Notes under the pieces: model-generated
Databases searched by the model: none
What the model saw: only the letters and a program-made list of their open reading frames with translations
What the model was told of the DNA's origin: nothing
Shown here: piece by piece, positions 9,282 through 20,650 of the stretch
Layout of the letters: each line of letters opens with the position of its first letter
Position numbering within the stretch: the first letter of the stretch is position 1
Assembly (NCBI GenBank): GCA_000934455.1
Contig: KN884673.1
Location: 43,766 to 70,032, forward strand
DNA from: Apostichopus parvimensis
Taxonomy: Eukaryota; Echinodermata; Holothuroidea; Aspidochirotida; Stichopodidae
Direction of reading: 5' to 3'
Length of the DNA: 26,267 nucleotides
Program-made: the position numbers and the translations under genes

Positions 9282-10751
9282 AAGAGATAAGTTTGTTGGA
9301 AGAAAGATATTTATAATCTAAACGGTGACTCGTCACTTTTCGTTTCCGATTTGTGAAATAAGCTTCCTGCTTCCGTGGAGTGTTGCAGCTTACGTACATT
9401 TACTGTACTTCATGTACTAGCTATACCTACTGTTCACTTAACTTGAAATCTTTGTCCAAACAAATTAACTATTTCACAACTTGTCATATCAGACATAGAA
9501 AGTTAAAGCGAATGTGTCAAGTGGTGGGTTTAGGGCAATTTAAATTGTAACGGTAGACAATTGACACCATTGTAGTAAATTGTGTTCGTTTTGTTATATT
9601 ATAGGCCTATATTTGACAACTAATCACTGATGCTGTTCTAACGAACGAGACTCATGAGAGAAAACATTTTACAGTTTGAGTGTTAAGGAATTAGTTGATC
9701 AACGAGGAAAAATGATAACCGTATTGTATCTAAGTAACAGATTTTGTTGTTTGTCTTTTTTGTTAATTGAGAAAGAGAGTGTTTTAAAATTGCGCCCTCT
9801 ACTGTTGCCAGCTTCCATCAATATTGTGCTGTAAATAACTACATACATCGAATAACTGTTTCTTGGGTATACCTACATATGTTACACTTCGTAGAAAATA
9901 ATTAACAATCATTATGAAAAACATGTTTACATCTTTTTATCTAAGTCATAAATGCAAATTTACTGCAGAATAGATATTGTACTCTATCGAAATTTGTGCA
10001 GCAAATGGTATACTAAATATTGCTGCTAACTCCATATCCGTTATTATACAGAACCGATTAGTAATGAATGCTTGTGCATTCATTGTGTTTTTGCCGATAA
10101 AAAACCTTCTACACCTGACAAAGTGGAACCCTAGAGATGGCAGGAAAAAAAACCTTCAGGATGGTTCCCGAAACCTGCAAATCTTAGAAAAAGATATAAT
10201 TTCCAAATATACTCATCGTTTTGGCATTCTATAACAGCATATAGGTGAACTCAGCATTGTGTTTGCTCGCAGCTTTCTTTAACTGTTTTTGTTTTCTTTC
10301 AAAAAGATCGGTGTGTTGGGGCGGGGGGGGGGGGGCTCTGGTTTCCGAGTTACACTACCAGCTTACTGACCGCGTTCTCCAGCAACAGGGGTAGACCGGA
10401 GGCACAGATGGTGCTCTCACGAAACGTTACACACCGGGTACGGCCTTGACACGAAATTAAAACAACTTGATCAACTCTCAACCTCAGTCGTTCCCTTCCA
10501 CCGAGATTGTAATTTGTGTGAAGTTATGACGGATCATGACGGATCATTTACGGATCAAACGAACCAATATTCCTCATCAATCCTGGCAGGCTTTATTAGT
10601 ATTCAAAGTAAGAACTTTATAAGGAAGTTATAGATTGGTTTGTTTTGTGGTTTATGTTTGACGTTGTTTTTAAGCCTTTGACTATGCTGCATATACGTAA
10701 TCAACAACTGTATATGCTTATACTCATGGATTAGTAAGTCATGTCCTTCCT
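9282..10751. other. Non-coding, no gene recognised
   Basis: AT-rich sequence with no convincing exon. It contains a G13 run at 10323-10335. The 85-codon frame at 9977-10234 starts from a non-ATG codon and has no recognisable motif. Confidence 0.45.
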
Positions 10752-10774
10752 ACGCTTCCGTAGTACGGAAGCGT
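10752..10774. repeat. 23-bp palindrome with a single central base
   Basis: ACGCTTCCGTA, then G, then its exact reverse complement TACGGAAGCGT. The two 11-base arms are perfect. There is no poly-T after it and no gene beside it to suggest a terminator. Confidence 0.8.
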
Positions 10775-10956
10775 TGTAACTTCACGAACTTTGTAGTATG
10801 TTGCGGCTTTCATCCAGGGAATTTCCCCACAGACCCACTGATGTTATTTGAAGAAGATAATAAGGTTCGTAGGGGAAGTTCATGTCGTGTTGTGGTCAAT
10901 CGTAGCATGGAGGTCTCCTCGACAATATTCGATGCCATTTGGGACAAATTTCCACT

Positions 10957-11280
10957 GCTAATACCACTCCATACTGTCGTCTCATATCATGTTTTAAAGC
11001 ACTCGTACTGACAGTTTGAACAGTTCCTCACCTTTATCTGATTCTAATGCTAATACCACTCTATACTGTCCTCCCATCTCATGCTTCAGAGCACTCGTAC
11101 TAACAGTATGAACAGTTCCTAAACCTTTATCTGATTCTAATGCTCATATACCACTCCATACTGCCCCTCATATCATGCTTCAAAGCACTCGTACTGACAG
11201 TATGAACAGTTTCTGACCTTTGTATGATAGAAACGAGATATGCATACTGTCAGTATAAGTGCTTCGAAAGCGTGATATGA
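10957..11280. repeat. 92-bp tandem array (three copies) followed by an inverted partial copy
   Basis: Direct copies start at 10957, 11049 and 11142 (GCTAATACC or GCTCATATACC), each holding CATACTG, TCAT(A)TCATGCTT, AAAGCACTCGTACT and AACAGTT. At 11243-11280 the sequence runs backwards: CATACTGTCAGTATAAGTGC is the near reverse complement of 11168-11204. The third copy and the inverted arm would form a hairpin of about 37 bp with a 38-base loop. A further degraded forward match lies near 11349-11375. Confidence 0.8.
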
Positions 11281-12520
11281 AAGTACACTTTATATAGAAA
11301 CCAATTATCCCAACTTGGTATTTTTAAAATGATCCAGACTGGCTATCGTGTCACGCTACAAAGCACGAGCATACCAATTTTTACAAACTTGTCACAGTCG
11401 TTTTTATGTTATCATGACATAAACCTTAAAGGGATATTCCGGTGGGAGGATATGTAACACGTATATCACAGAGAAAGAAATTCCAGAATGGTTATTGGAA
11501 AGGCCATCTCAATATCTTCTAGCTTACTCGAAATGTGGTTGATTGAATGTAAACCTATTTTGACCGGTTAAACAATTCATTCTTGGAAGGGAGATGGTCA
11601 CGTGACAGTGGATGGTCTGTGATGTCATCACAACAGATGTTCTTCAAAAGCTTTAATTCCCTTAAGTAATGTTTCCGTTGAATTATCATTGAACTGTGAT
11701 ACCTTTGGAATATTTGCATATCTGTTAAATTAAATGATCTCTGTATTAAGGATTTCATCAATAAGCAACTTTTTTTTGTAGAAATATTAATTTCCTCTGT
11801 GAATTAAAGGGAATTAATTATTACCAAAAAAAGTAAAAGAAATTCAGCGTAATTGCGGTGATGACAATCATGCACTCTACTGTTGCCAGATGCATTAGTA
11901 AAATATTACCAAATGTGAAATATTCATATTTTTGTCAAAACGAAATGCTGTGAGGTTGATCGTGGTTATTCTACATACTTAAATGATTTCATGAAAATTA
12001 GTCGGATCGATGTTGCATATGTAATGGGTGTCAAAAATACTGAAATAATGAAATGAAAGACAAATAACGAACAGTATAGGTACACACTACGAGAAACAAC
12101 TCTTGCAAAAACGTCTACGTTGTGGACACTTTACTCCAAATAAAAGAATGTAAATCCGCAGGAATAGTTGGCCATTCCGGAAACAGTTCTTAAAGAGACG
12201 TTGCCAAGTAACGTTTTTGCATCTGTACAATTATCATTGTTTATTTACTTTCCGTTCATCATTACAACCACCACCACCACGAGAAAGCCCTTTCGTCACC
12301 ACATGTACTAACATACTTTACCCTTGGTCACGTGGGTTTCTTTTCAATCAAAAGTACAATACGACATTACTGAACAAGAAAGATCCACAGGACGGGAAGT
12401 GTTTGCATTTACTTAAACAAAGTATGGTTATAACGGAGGACAACTATGGGACTGAAGAGGAGTTAGGAGTCATTCGTTTAGATCTGTACGAAGCCTTCAA
12501 CTTCATTGACTCAACACTGT
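11281..12520. other. Non-coding, no gene recognised
   Basis: TTAAAGGGATATTCCGG at about 11427 looks like the start of a dispersed repeat, but I found no matching opposite end. A 115-codon frame at 12217-12564 has a protein-like central stretch but starts from a non-ATG codon, runs into the 53-bp satellite and has no identifiable domain. Confidence 0.4.
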
Positions 12521-13199
12521 ATCCTCCTCTCTTAAACCCAGTCCCTCTTACATCGAGACTGTAACCAAGTAACTTGATCCTCTCTCAAACCCCGGTCCCT
12601 TTTACATCGAGACTGTAACCAATTATATTGATCCTCTCTCAAACCCAGTCCCTCTTACATCGAGACTGTAACCAATTATATTGATCCTCTCTCAAACCCA
12701 GTCCCTCTTACATCGAAACTGTAACCAAGTAACTTCATCCTCTCTCAAACCCCGGTCCATCTTACATTGAGACCATAACCAAGTATCTTGATCCTCTCTC
12801 AAACCCATTCCCTCTTGCATCGAGACTATAACCAAATAACTTGATCCTCTCTCAAACCCATTCCCTCTTGCATCGAGACTATAACCAAAAACTTGATCCT
12901 CTCTCAAACCCATTCCCTCTTGCATCGAGACTATAACCAAATAACTTGATCCTCTCTCAAACCTAGTCCCTCTTACATCGAGACTGTAACCAAATAGTAT
13001 TGATCCCCTCTCAAACCCAGTCCCTCTTACATTGAGACTGTAACCAATTATATTGATCCTCTCTTAAACGCCGGTCCCTCTTACATCGAGACTGTAACCA
13101 AGTAACTTCATCCTCTCTTAAACCCAGTCCCTCTTACATCGAGACTGTAACCAAGTAACTTGATCCTCTCTCAAACCCAGTCCCTGTTAGATCGAGGCT
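12521..13199. repeat. 53-bp minisatellite, about 13 units
   Basis: The anchor CGAGACTGTAACC recurs at 12554, 12608, 12661, 12714, 12768, 12821, 12874, 12926, 12979, 13033, 13087, 13140 and 13193, a period of 52-54 bp. The unit contains TTGATCCTCTCTCAAACCC, AGTCCCTCTTACAT and AACCAAGTAA. Three adjacent units (centred on 12821-12926) share the variant TTGCAT...GACTATAACC, which suggests local amplification. Because 53 is not a multiple of 3, the 82-codon minus-strand frame across it repeats its peptide only every third unit, a by-product of the satellite. Confidence 0.95.
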
Positions 13200-13340
13200 T
13201 GCTTGACTTTTGTGAAAGTTCATCATTCGTGATTCCCCTCCGTAAAATGATCTTCAACATAAGAAAAACTTTGCCCCATAAGTTGACATTTTTTCAGTAA
13301 ACTGTTTAGATAACAAGATGATATCTTATCAAAAATCAGA

Positions 13341-13390
13341 AAAATGTTGGATTGCTCAGTTGCTTTAAGGCTGAGCAATTGAACAATTTT
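13341..13390. repeat. Imperfect hairpin, about 19-bp arms
   Basis: ATTGCTCAG (13351-13359) pairs perfectly with CTGAGCAAT (13371-13379) around an 11-base loop. Pairing continues outward with mismatches (AAAATGTTGG against CAATTTT). A loosely repeated CTGCAAAA(G/T)GTTTAATTG follows at about 13392 and 13443. Confidence 0.6.
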
Positions 13391-14970
13391 CTGCAAAAGG
13401 TTTAATTGACAACTTATCGTATCTTGTCAACTCAACATTTTCCTGCAAAATGTTTAATTGTTCACTTCATTCCAACACTTTTAAGCTTCCGTATCTACTA
13501 TAATTACCAACTATATATATAAAGCTTATACTCTCTGCGATGGGTATTCCCGCATCAATGTCTGCTCTTGTAACCGATACTAACGTCCGACTATTTTTAG
13601 GTACTGGGGTGTCACACCCACCCCACCCAAAACCCTACCTTCACCCCTCGCTTGTGTTTAACCTTTTCTTGCATGGGGCCTTCTTTCCTTTCCTGTTATC
13701 TGTACTTTTACCTTTCAATTTGCCAAAAAAAAACACACAGATCAACAAATTCTGTCAGCCAAATATCGTCTCTTTGTATAATTCATTGCTGTTGTCTGTT
13801 GTGTCCGTTCGTTTGTTTGTTTGTTATGTGTGCTTTCGTGCGTGAGCGAATGGGACTTTTCACCTACATGACATCAAATCCCTTAAATCGCAGACAGAGT
13901 CGAAAAGGATCAGACTTATTTCCTGTATCTAAAAATGCGACAAACAACCGGAGATGCATTCAAATCCATCCATTGTAATAGATTTTGTTTTTATTGCTTC
14001 ACTAGTCTTTTTCTATCTTCATACTTTTCTTATACAAACAATGTCAACAAAAATATGTAAAAAAGTGCTTAATATTTAACATTTCGGTAATGCTTTTACA
14101 ATGAAATGCTGTTAAATTATATGAGTATAGTCTTGCACGGGCGGCGGATAGCCCAGAGGAATATTTATTTTAGTCCAATGAAAGAGGAACTTATTATAAA
14201 CATGTTTTAAAGCTATTGACATGATAAATGTTCGCCCTAATGTTTGGAATTTTTTTTTTTTTGGTTATATTATTCCGATTTATCCCATTACCCTGGGTCC
14301 CTATTATACCTCTGGTCCCAGTATGCATCCTCTTGCGCTCTCCACCCCCCCCCCCCTCCCCCGCTGCCTCTCTCTCGCTCCCTCTCTCAACAAGCCCGGG
14401 ATCAAGCGAATGATTCTTATCATAATATTTAAGGCAGAAAGTGGACATTTCCAAGTGCGTGCCTTCCTTTTCAGCGATTGTTTCTTATTCACCTCAACTT
14501 CTGTATTAATTAATGTTCTAATATATCAATGCCTGTAACCCTCCTCCCCCCCCCCCTTCACCCCATCACCACCCAATCCCTATTCGTGAAATACTGGGTT
14601 CGCCACTTTATACCTCTTATGTAAATTAAAGGGTAGCCAATTATGTCAAAATATCAAATTACTAAACCAGACAATTACAACTAAACACATCATTAAACGC
14701 AAAGAACGCCGTCTTTAAAGCTAAATAACTCGCAATGGATAGCCAATCAATTATTATTGACACAAATTTTTTGCTTCTTATTTTGGATGAAATATTTTTC
14801 TCGATTCAGACGCATTTACATTTTACAGACTGTGACTTTACATTACATATTCATTATAAGGTTTTATACGTGCCCTGCCTATCCAGAGAAGAGATGTACG
14901 TCGATTATGACGTCATAGAAAACTAAAACATCCCCTAACTGACGATAGCGGTGGAGGCATGACGAAACCT
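13391..14970. other. Non-coding, C-rich patches, no gene recognised
   Basis: Contains C12 (14345-14356) and C11 (14546-14556). A TATATATATAAAG lies just upstream of an ATG at 13540, but the frame behind it (101 codons, hydrophobic and cysteine-poor) has no recognisable domain. A perfect CRE palindrome TGACGTCA is at 14908-14915. I see no credible gene. Confidence 0.45.
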
Positions 14971-14999
14971 CCCCCCCCCCCCCCTCCCCTCCCCCCCCC
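14971..14999. repeat. Interrupted poly-C tract at a contig end
   Basis: C14, T, C4, T, C9. It sits directly before the 51-bp sequence that is duplicated around the scaffold gap, so it probably broke the assembly. Confidence 0.9.
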
Positions 15000-15147
15000 T
15001 TGATCACGATCTTGGCCTGGATATGAATGATCTAAAATTATTCCTCNNNNNNNNNNNNNNNNNNNNNNNNNNNNNNNNNNNNNNNNNNNNNNNNNNCCCC
15101 TTGATCACGATCTTGGCCTGGATATGAATGATCTAAAATTATTCCTC
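14996..15147. other. 50-N scaffold gap with identical 51-bp flanks
   Basis: Fifty N occupy 15047-15096. The 51 bases before the gap (14996-15046) are repeated exactly after it (15097-15147), beginning CCCCTTGATCACGATC and ending TTATTCCTC. Most simply, two contigs overlap by 51 bp beyond a C homopolymer and were scaffolded instead of merged. No genomic sequence need be missing. Confidence 0.9.
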
Positions 15148-15989
15148 ATCAATATCTGAAAATACTTCGTTTTTTCCACAAACCTTTACCAAACTGCTTA
15201 CCTTGCTCTAATACACGTGGCCTTGTCCTCGCCAAACCAATTCCGGGTCAAATGTCATAACAATTTAAGTTATCAATTTTTATGTTTTTTATTATCATTA
15301 TGATTATTATTCAATTGAGGTAATATAGATTTAAATAAGACCGATTAATTGTAACAATTTCCAAGTGCAATCTATTGAGGAAAAAAATATGTTGGATTAG
15401 TCAAATTGTCTCTTTATATAATACCCGGTTTGGGATTCAAACTTTGGCTCAAAGTCATAAATTAAAGGACATCGACATTTAGTTCCTAGCTTGAGCGTTC
15501 TCAAAAATTGCTAGATTTGTTTCCTTCAATGGAACTTCTTGGGTGGTTCCCATGCCCTTAATTCATTATCAGAAGTTGAAAAACGTTATACATTACATTA
15601 TAAGATGTAATTCAGAGAAGGAAAATATTTTGAGAGTGGGACATAATTATCTGTTTCCTCACGAGTTATCAATGTCTGACTTTTCTAGCATTTGTTTCTT
15701 GAAGGGGGACGGGGGCGAGGTCGAATTTTAAAGTAGGTGTCTACATATGTAATTACGGTATTATTCATTTGTTTATAGCAGCTTCGTATCGATTCCGTAC
15801 TCACATGTTGTACTCTTACATAGTTGTCTGTACTAGTGTTGTCGTACGCGACGACTTCACAACGCGGATTTGTAATCCGTTTTCTTTATTCGTATACTTT
15901 GGTGTTTTGAAGAAATTTGGTATAGATACTAGACAAAGATTAAGTACTGGTACTCTTTCTAACAGCCTTGTACTCATAGTGGTACTCAT
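15148..15989. other. Non-coding, no gene recognised
   Basis: AT-rich sequence. A tRNA B-box-like GTTTGAATCCC occurs on the minus strand near 15431-15441 but has no cloverleaf around it. The frames at 15543-15731 and 15769-16017 are not recognisable. Confidence 0.4.
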
Positions 15990-16290
15990 ACCAAGGAGAA
16001 TTATGTACTCGTACTAATACTGTTGTAACTCGTTCTACTAATATGTTAATTCCCAAATGTTCAACGTTATTAATATGTTCGTACGTGACGATGTTCGTAA
16101 ACGAGACATGTTCGAACGGGACATACCACTTATTTCTTTCACTACAGACCAAGGAGACTTATATTTGTACTCGTACTAATACTGTTGTAACTCGTCCTAC
16201 TAAACTGTTAATTCCTATACGTTCAACGTTATTAATATGTTCGTACGTGAATGTTCGAACGGGACACAACACTTATTTCTTTCAGTACGT
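15990..16290. repeat. 158-bp tandem duplication with a deletion in copy 2
   Basis: Copy 1 starts ACCAAGGAGAATTATG at 15990 and copy 2 ACCAAGGAGACTTATA at 16148. Both continue GTACTCGTACTAATACTG, TTGTAACTCG, CAACGTTATTAATATG, TTCGTACGTGA, GTTCGAACGGGACA and CACTTATTTCTTTCA. Copy 2 lacks roughly 18 bases around ACGATGTTCGTAAACGAGAC. Frames spanning it on both strands are repeat-derived. Confidence 0.85.
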
Positions 16291-17379
16291 AAAACGTTAT
16301 CAAAGAGTATACCTCGTGCGTAGAAATTAAATTACCTCTTATGATGCAATTAAGACATCTCAAGAATAGAAAATCTTCAAGAAGTTTATTCTTACCTTTC
16401 TGAACAAAACATAATGTTTTATAATTATATATGGAAATGTCAAAGTGTCGTTAAATTAATATAATTGAGATGAGGTATCTGAAAATATTAGACTTTTACA
16501 AAAAATAGAAGAAACCATCCACTCTATCAACACATATTCAACATGTCTGTTCTTAAAGTGTGAAACAGTACGGTACATGGTAATGATTATGTGATAAATA
16601 ACTATATAGCTGTTGAATTAGACATCTCATAGTTCGCAATTATAATGGTATGCATAACGAGGCTTTATTATGCAATACTAAAATACATTCCAGCCAATAG
16701 TCGTGCATAAATGAAAAGAAAAATTAGACAATTTTTAACATTACGGATTTTTGTTTTCTGTTATTTTTTACTTTTTTTCAATTGCTATAGTAAAGCTTTA
16801 ACAATGAACAAGTTTGCTTTAACGTCAGATACCTAGGGACTTTAATTACCACCTACTTAAATATTCCACTGATAAAACAATAGAGTTAATATATAGTTTT
16901 TCTTAAGGGGTTCGACGATAATCCATTTTAAAGCAATGATCTTGATATAAGTTGGTAAATTTGACAACTACAGGAACAGCTGTGCTCTAAACACATGTTT
17001 TTTATTTTTTATTGATTTTGACGATTAAAACTTACTTCTTTACATTTCATAAAAACCCGATTTTTTTCTCGAAATCAACTCTCTGTCGCTTGCAGGTATT
17101 TATCGAATGCAACTATGGTACGACGGTTTAAGTTATCACGGGGAACAGCAGAGCCATTGGGAATGTTTCTTCTTTTTTCTTAGCAAAAGTTCTCATCCCG
17201 TGAGGGTGGGGTTGCCAGGTCTGTAGCAGCCTCTCATTATTTAAACTTCCCCTCATTGTTGTTATTAAAGCTTCCATTCTGTGTATATATCTCGTCCTCC
17301 TACCCAATCGGTTAATAATTAATAGTCTTTTTTTGTTTAAAAATGGTTTTGCTAACGTACAGTAGCTTTCCCCGCCCCC

Positions 17380-17380
<1 letters not shown>
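16291..17380. other. AT-rich non-coding, nothing recognised
   Basis: About 1.1 kb of very AT-rich sequence with many stops in all frames. No repeat structure or exon was seen. Confidence 0.5.

Positions 17381-17411
<31 letters not shown>
17381..17411. repeat. C31 homopolymer
   Basis: The longest homopolymer in the window, 31 C on the plus strand. The poly-glycine and poly-proline frames across it are artefacts. A further C11 lies at 17494-17504, followed by an (AC)n run near 17508-17519. Confidence 0.95.
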
Positions 17412-17412
<1 letters not shown>

Positions 17413-17565
17413 CTCCATCCCACCCCGACACTAGTTGCAAGGCGTGCAGGCCGTGCAAGGTACCGTTTCTAATGTGGCTCCCCCCCTATCCCGCCCCCCC
17501 CCCCAAACACACACACACATCTTCCCCCTGTCAGCTGAGCAGACCAGCAAGAAATGGTCATGTAT

Positions 17566-18000
17566 CATACAAATGTATCGTATCATGATAATATCAAACA
17601 TCCACAATAATATTGTTGCATAAAGTATCAAACGATCCACATAGTATCATACAATAATATTGTATCATAAAATAATACAATATGAAACATCCACAATAAT
17701 ATTGTTGCATATAGTATTACCCGTTTCACATAGCATTAAACAATAATATTGTACAATAATAATATCATATGAAAGATTCACAATAATATTATTGCATATA
17801 GTATTACCCGATTCAAATAGTATCATACAATAATATTGTATCATAATAATATAATATCAAACATCCACAATAATATTGTTGCATGTAGTTTTACCCGTTT
17901 TCACATCCGTTTTTACATAGCATCATAAAATAATATTTTATCATAAAAATTATAAGATATAACATCCACAACATCTATGTTGCATAGATTATTACAGGGT
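17566..18000. repeat. AT-rich minisatellite, about 88 bp, five degenerate copies
   Basis: A(A)ACATCCACAATAATATTG followed by TTGCATA recurs at about 17596, 17685, 17772, 17859 and 17961, spaced 87-101 bp. Copies also share TAGTATCATACAATAATATTG and TATTACCCG. ACAATAATATTGT-type near-palindromes are frequent, so the region is prone to hairpins. Confidence 0.85.
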
Positions 18001-19369
18001 TCAATGATATACTTTATTATTAATTGTTTTCATATTAAATGACAAGAGTATTGTATACTAGCATGTGATCTGGCTGTCCTCAATTGGGATCGCCACCAAC
18101 GAATGCCCGGATAGCTAGCTACCTCGATAGACAGGACTTGTAACCCTGAAGCCATCTAGCAGTTTGTCCTTATACCTTTCTAGCCACCAATTTCTTTGCT
18201 CGTTTTCAAATTTGAATTGATGAAACATCGTCAGCTATATTTATACTATTATCCGTTCTGTTTCATTTCAGACAAAAAGAAGTTTTTTGGGGGGGGGGGC
18301 GGGGGGGCGGGGGAGATGCATGTTTTGTACTATGGGAAAGGATCCGGCCGATGAAGTTCTTACAATTGAAACAAGCGTGGAGTTTCCATAAGTCATCATT
18401 GCATTCATATTCATGAAAAACTGTTAGACATAAAGTGAGCTCTTATTAATTAGATTAATTGAAATCTTTACTTTATCAATTCTCCGTTTTGGTAAAAACA
18501 AAAAATCGTCGCCGACCGAACTCAAAGATATTATTTTTCATACTTTGAATCAATAAACTTCAGGATCTATAATACCACAACAGGTGAAGACATTAGTTAT
18601 TAAATCAAATATTGCTTTCTTATAGAATCGATACTCTAAGATTATAATACACTATAAATGCCATTAATAATTAGAGTAAGAAAAATTGGCGAAGGATAAT
18701 TTCTACTCAAATGATTTTAGCAGACTTGTACGGGTTGTTTGTACATCATCAGACACGTTAAGGAGAGCCCTTAAGCAGCAAAACGGAAACAATTTAAACT
18801 TCATAACTTCATCGGGAGAGATTAAGACCAAAACATTTCATCGCAAGATTCGGAAATAGTACATCCTGATTCACGTATCCCACAGACAGGAAGACACCTG
18901 TTGTGACGAAAATATATGTGACTGTGACCAATTAGCACAAAGTAAATAAAGCTAAAAGGTATACAAAATCGGCTAGTAATAACAGAATTTCCCCGAATTA
19001 TTGCAACGCCAGCCACTCCCCTTCCCCCCCCCCCCCTTTCAAGTCTTTTTACATTTTATAATACAAACGATAATTAAAATGGAAACTTGTGATATGCAAT
19101 GTAAAAATGATGGAAATGATATTACCATATTGCCTCACCAAAATCTAAAACAACAACAGGGGGTTGAAACATCCCCAGGACGGATACTAAGCAAGACTTG
19201 TTCCCACCTCTACGCCCCCCCCCCCCACTTTGGTAAGACCAAAGTGGGGGGTCTGGTTGCAGACTTTGTGCAACACTATACTGAACTTCTCATCAAGTTT
19301 GTTGGGTTGTTTATTTGCTCGATTAGTTTGTTGATGTCTCGATTTTGTTTGTTTATGGGTTGATTTCTT
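18001..19369. other. Non-coding with G/C homopolymers, no gene recognised
   Basis: Contains G11-C-G7-C-G5 at 18289-18313 (a strong G-quadruplex candidate on the plus strand), C13 at 19024-19036 and C12 at 19215-19226. The 120-codon frame at 19001-19363 begins from a non-ATG codon and runs through both C tracts. I see no domain in it. Confidence 0.45.
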
Positions 19370-19436
19370 GATGTCTCGATGTCTCGATGTCTCGATGTCT
19401 CGATGGCTCGATGTCTCGATGTCGATATGTCGATGT
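19370..19436. repeat. TCGATGTC octamer array, about eight units
   Basis: GATGTCTC is repeated head to tail with a GATGGCTC variant and a disrupted end (GATGTCGATATGTCGATGT). An isolated unit lies at 19332. The minus-strand peptide ETSRHRDIETSRH derives from it. Confidence 0.9.
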
Positions 19437-20479
19437 TTGTTGATCTGTTACTATTGTTAACAAGTATCACTTTAGGCACAAAATTATTTTTAATAGCCTA
19501 TGCTGCTGTAGACCGTTCGAATACACTGCTGATCGATCCAGGTTAGATTTCTATGCAGTTCTTAATAATGTGAGAAGTATCCCTCTAAACACATGAGGCT
19601 CTTCAATTAAAGTGGCTGGATTTGTAAGTCTAACGCAGTGCCTTTGACTAGGTCAGATCCTCGGATGCAACGACAACATTCAATAGGAAACCATATGACT
19701 ACTTTTAGAGCCTCCAATAACGTGTTGATAAAATACATTACAAGTTTGCCAAAAGCAAATGGCAACCAAATGTCATCCCAAGCGTGTGCTCTATTGTTCA
19801 TATGACGTAAAAAAGAAAATATTATTTTAAAGATGGAATATTTTGAAAACACTAAGATGTGTGGGCCCCCTTTTTGTTTTTTTTTTGTTTTTTGGCTTTA
19901 TGTTTATCAAAACCAAAATTCTGCCTTAGGCCCATGCTTTAAGTTTCAGTCGGTTAATTGTTGTTATGACCGAATAATAATCCACTGTCCCTCCGGCATT
20001 TTTCTGAATATTCAAATCTGCAAAGGTCATTCTTCAATGTTCACTCAAGTGGTATGTTTGTTTTGTCGTGTTCTCAAGTCACCTTCGATTGTAACATTAT
20101 CTATCGGATTCTCCTTTCTTTGCATAAAACAGAAATCTTTCAAACTTGACCTATATTACGTTTCCGTCCGAATTGAATAGCTTATAAGGAAAAGACGTAA
20201 GTGCTGCAGGCGATGACGTCATTTTTAAAAAACAAAATTATTATGTCGCGGTAAATATAAATTGTTATACCGAATTGGTCATGTATATATAACTTATTGG
20301 GGTTGCACACTGTGGGTTCAGAATACTGTCTGGTAGAAATGTCTCCTTTCACTTTTTTTTTTCTTTTTTCTTTTTTTCTTTTCAATTTGATAATCTTTCT
20401 ATAGGTTTTTACTTCTTTAATTGGGAATTATTTACAAACTATATCAGCAGCTCATACAATTTCGAAGATATACTCACAT
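19437..20479. other. Non-coding, no gene recognised
   Basis: A 115-codon plus-strand frame (19833-20180) starts at an ATG but is cysteine- and phenylalanine-rich, without a recognisable domain or clear splice context. A perfect TGACGTCA lies at 20214-20221, and a T/C-rich run at about 20353-20382. Confidence 0.4.
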
Positions 20480-20650
20480 TCATTACATATTCATCGTAGG
20501 GGGGGGGGGGTACATTACGCTCTCTGCATATTCATCGTTGGGGGAAAGTGGGCTCTGCACATATCCATATATTCATCGTAAGGAGTACATTAGGCTCTGT
20601 GCATATTCATATACTCATCGGAGGGGAAAACTGGGATATGTGCAATGTAG
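20480..20650. repeat. 41-bp minisatellite, four degenerate units, with a G12 run
   Basis: TCATCG recurs at 20491, 20532, 20573 and 20615 (41, 41 and 42 bp apart), each followed by a G-rich stretch and then GCTCTGTGCATAT-like sequence. The first unit carries G12 at 20499-20510. Confidence 0.75.

Noticed and set aside
11427-11830. TTAAAGGGATATTCCGG as the left end of a TTAA-type MITE
   Set aside because: I found no reverse-complement end within 1 kb; GAATTAAAGGGAATTAA near 11802 is in the wrong orientation.
12217-12564. 115-codon frame with a protein-like middle (ITEDNYGTEEELGVIRLDLY)
   Set aside because: It starts from a non-ATG codon, has no good acceptor or donor, runs into the 53-bp satellite, and shows no domain I recognise.
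12692-12940. 82-codon minus-strand frame with repeated MQEGMGLREDQ
   Set aside because: It is a translation of the 53-bp minisatellite; the peptide repeats only because three units restore the frame.
12521-13199. CRISPR array, suggested by regular spacing
   Set aside because: The whole 53-bp unit is repeated with no unique spacers; it is a satellite in eukaryotic DNA.
13511-13845. TATA-like sequence ahead of an ATG and a 101-codon frame
   Set aside because: TATATATA is common in this AT-rich DNA, and the frame has no recognisable content.
15425-15450. tRNA B-box-like GTTTGAATCCC on the minus strand
   Set aside because: No A-box, anticodon arm or acceptor stem around it.
17128-17640. Frames with long poly-Gly or poly-Pro
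   Set aside because: They are caused by the C31 and C11 homopolymers.
19833-20180. 115-codon ATG-initiated frame
   Set aside because: Phe/Cys-rich composition from T-rich DNA, no domain, no splice context.
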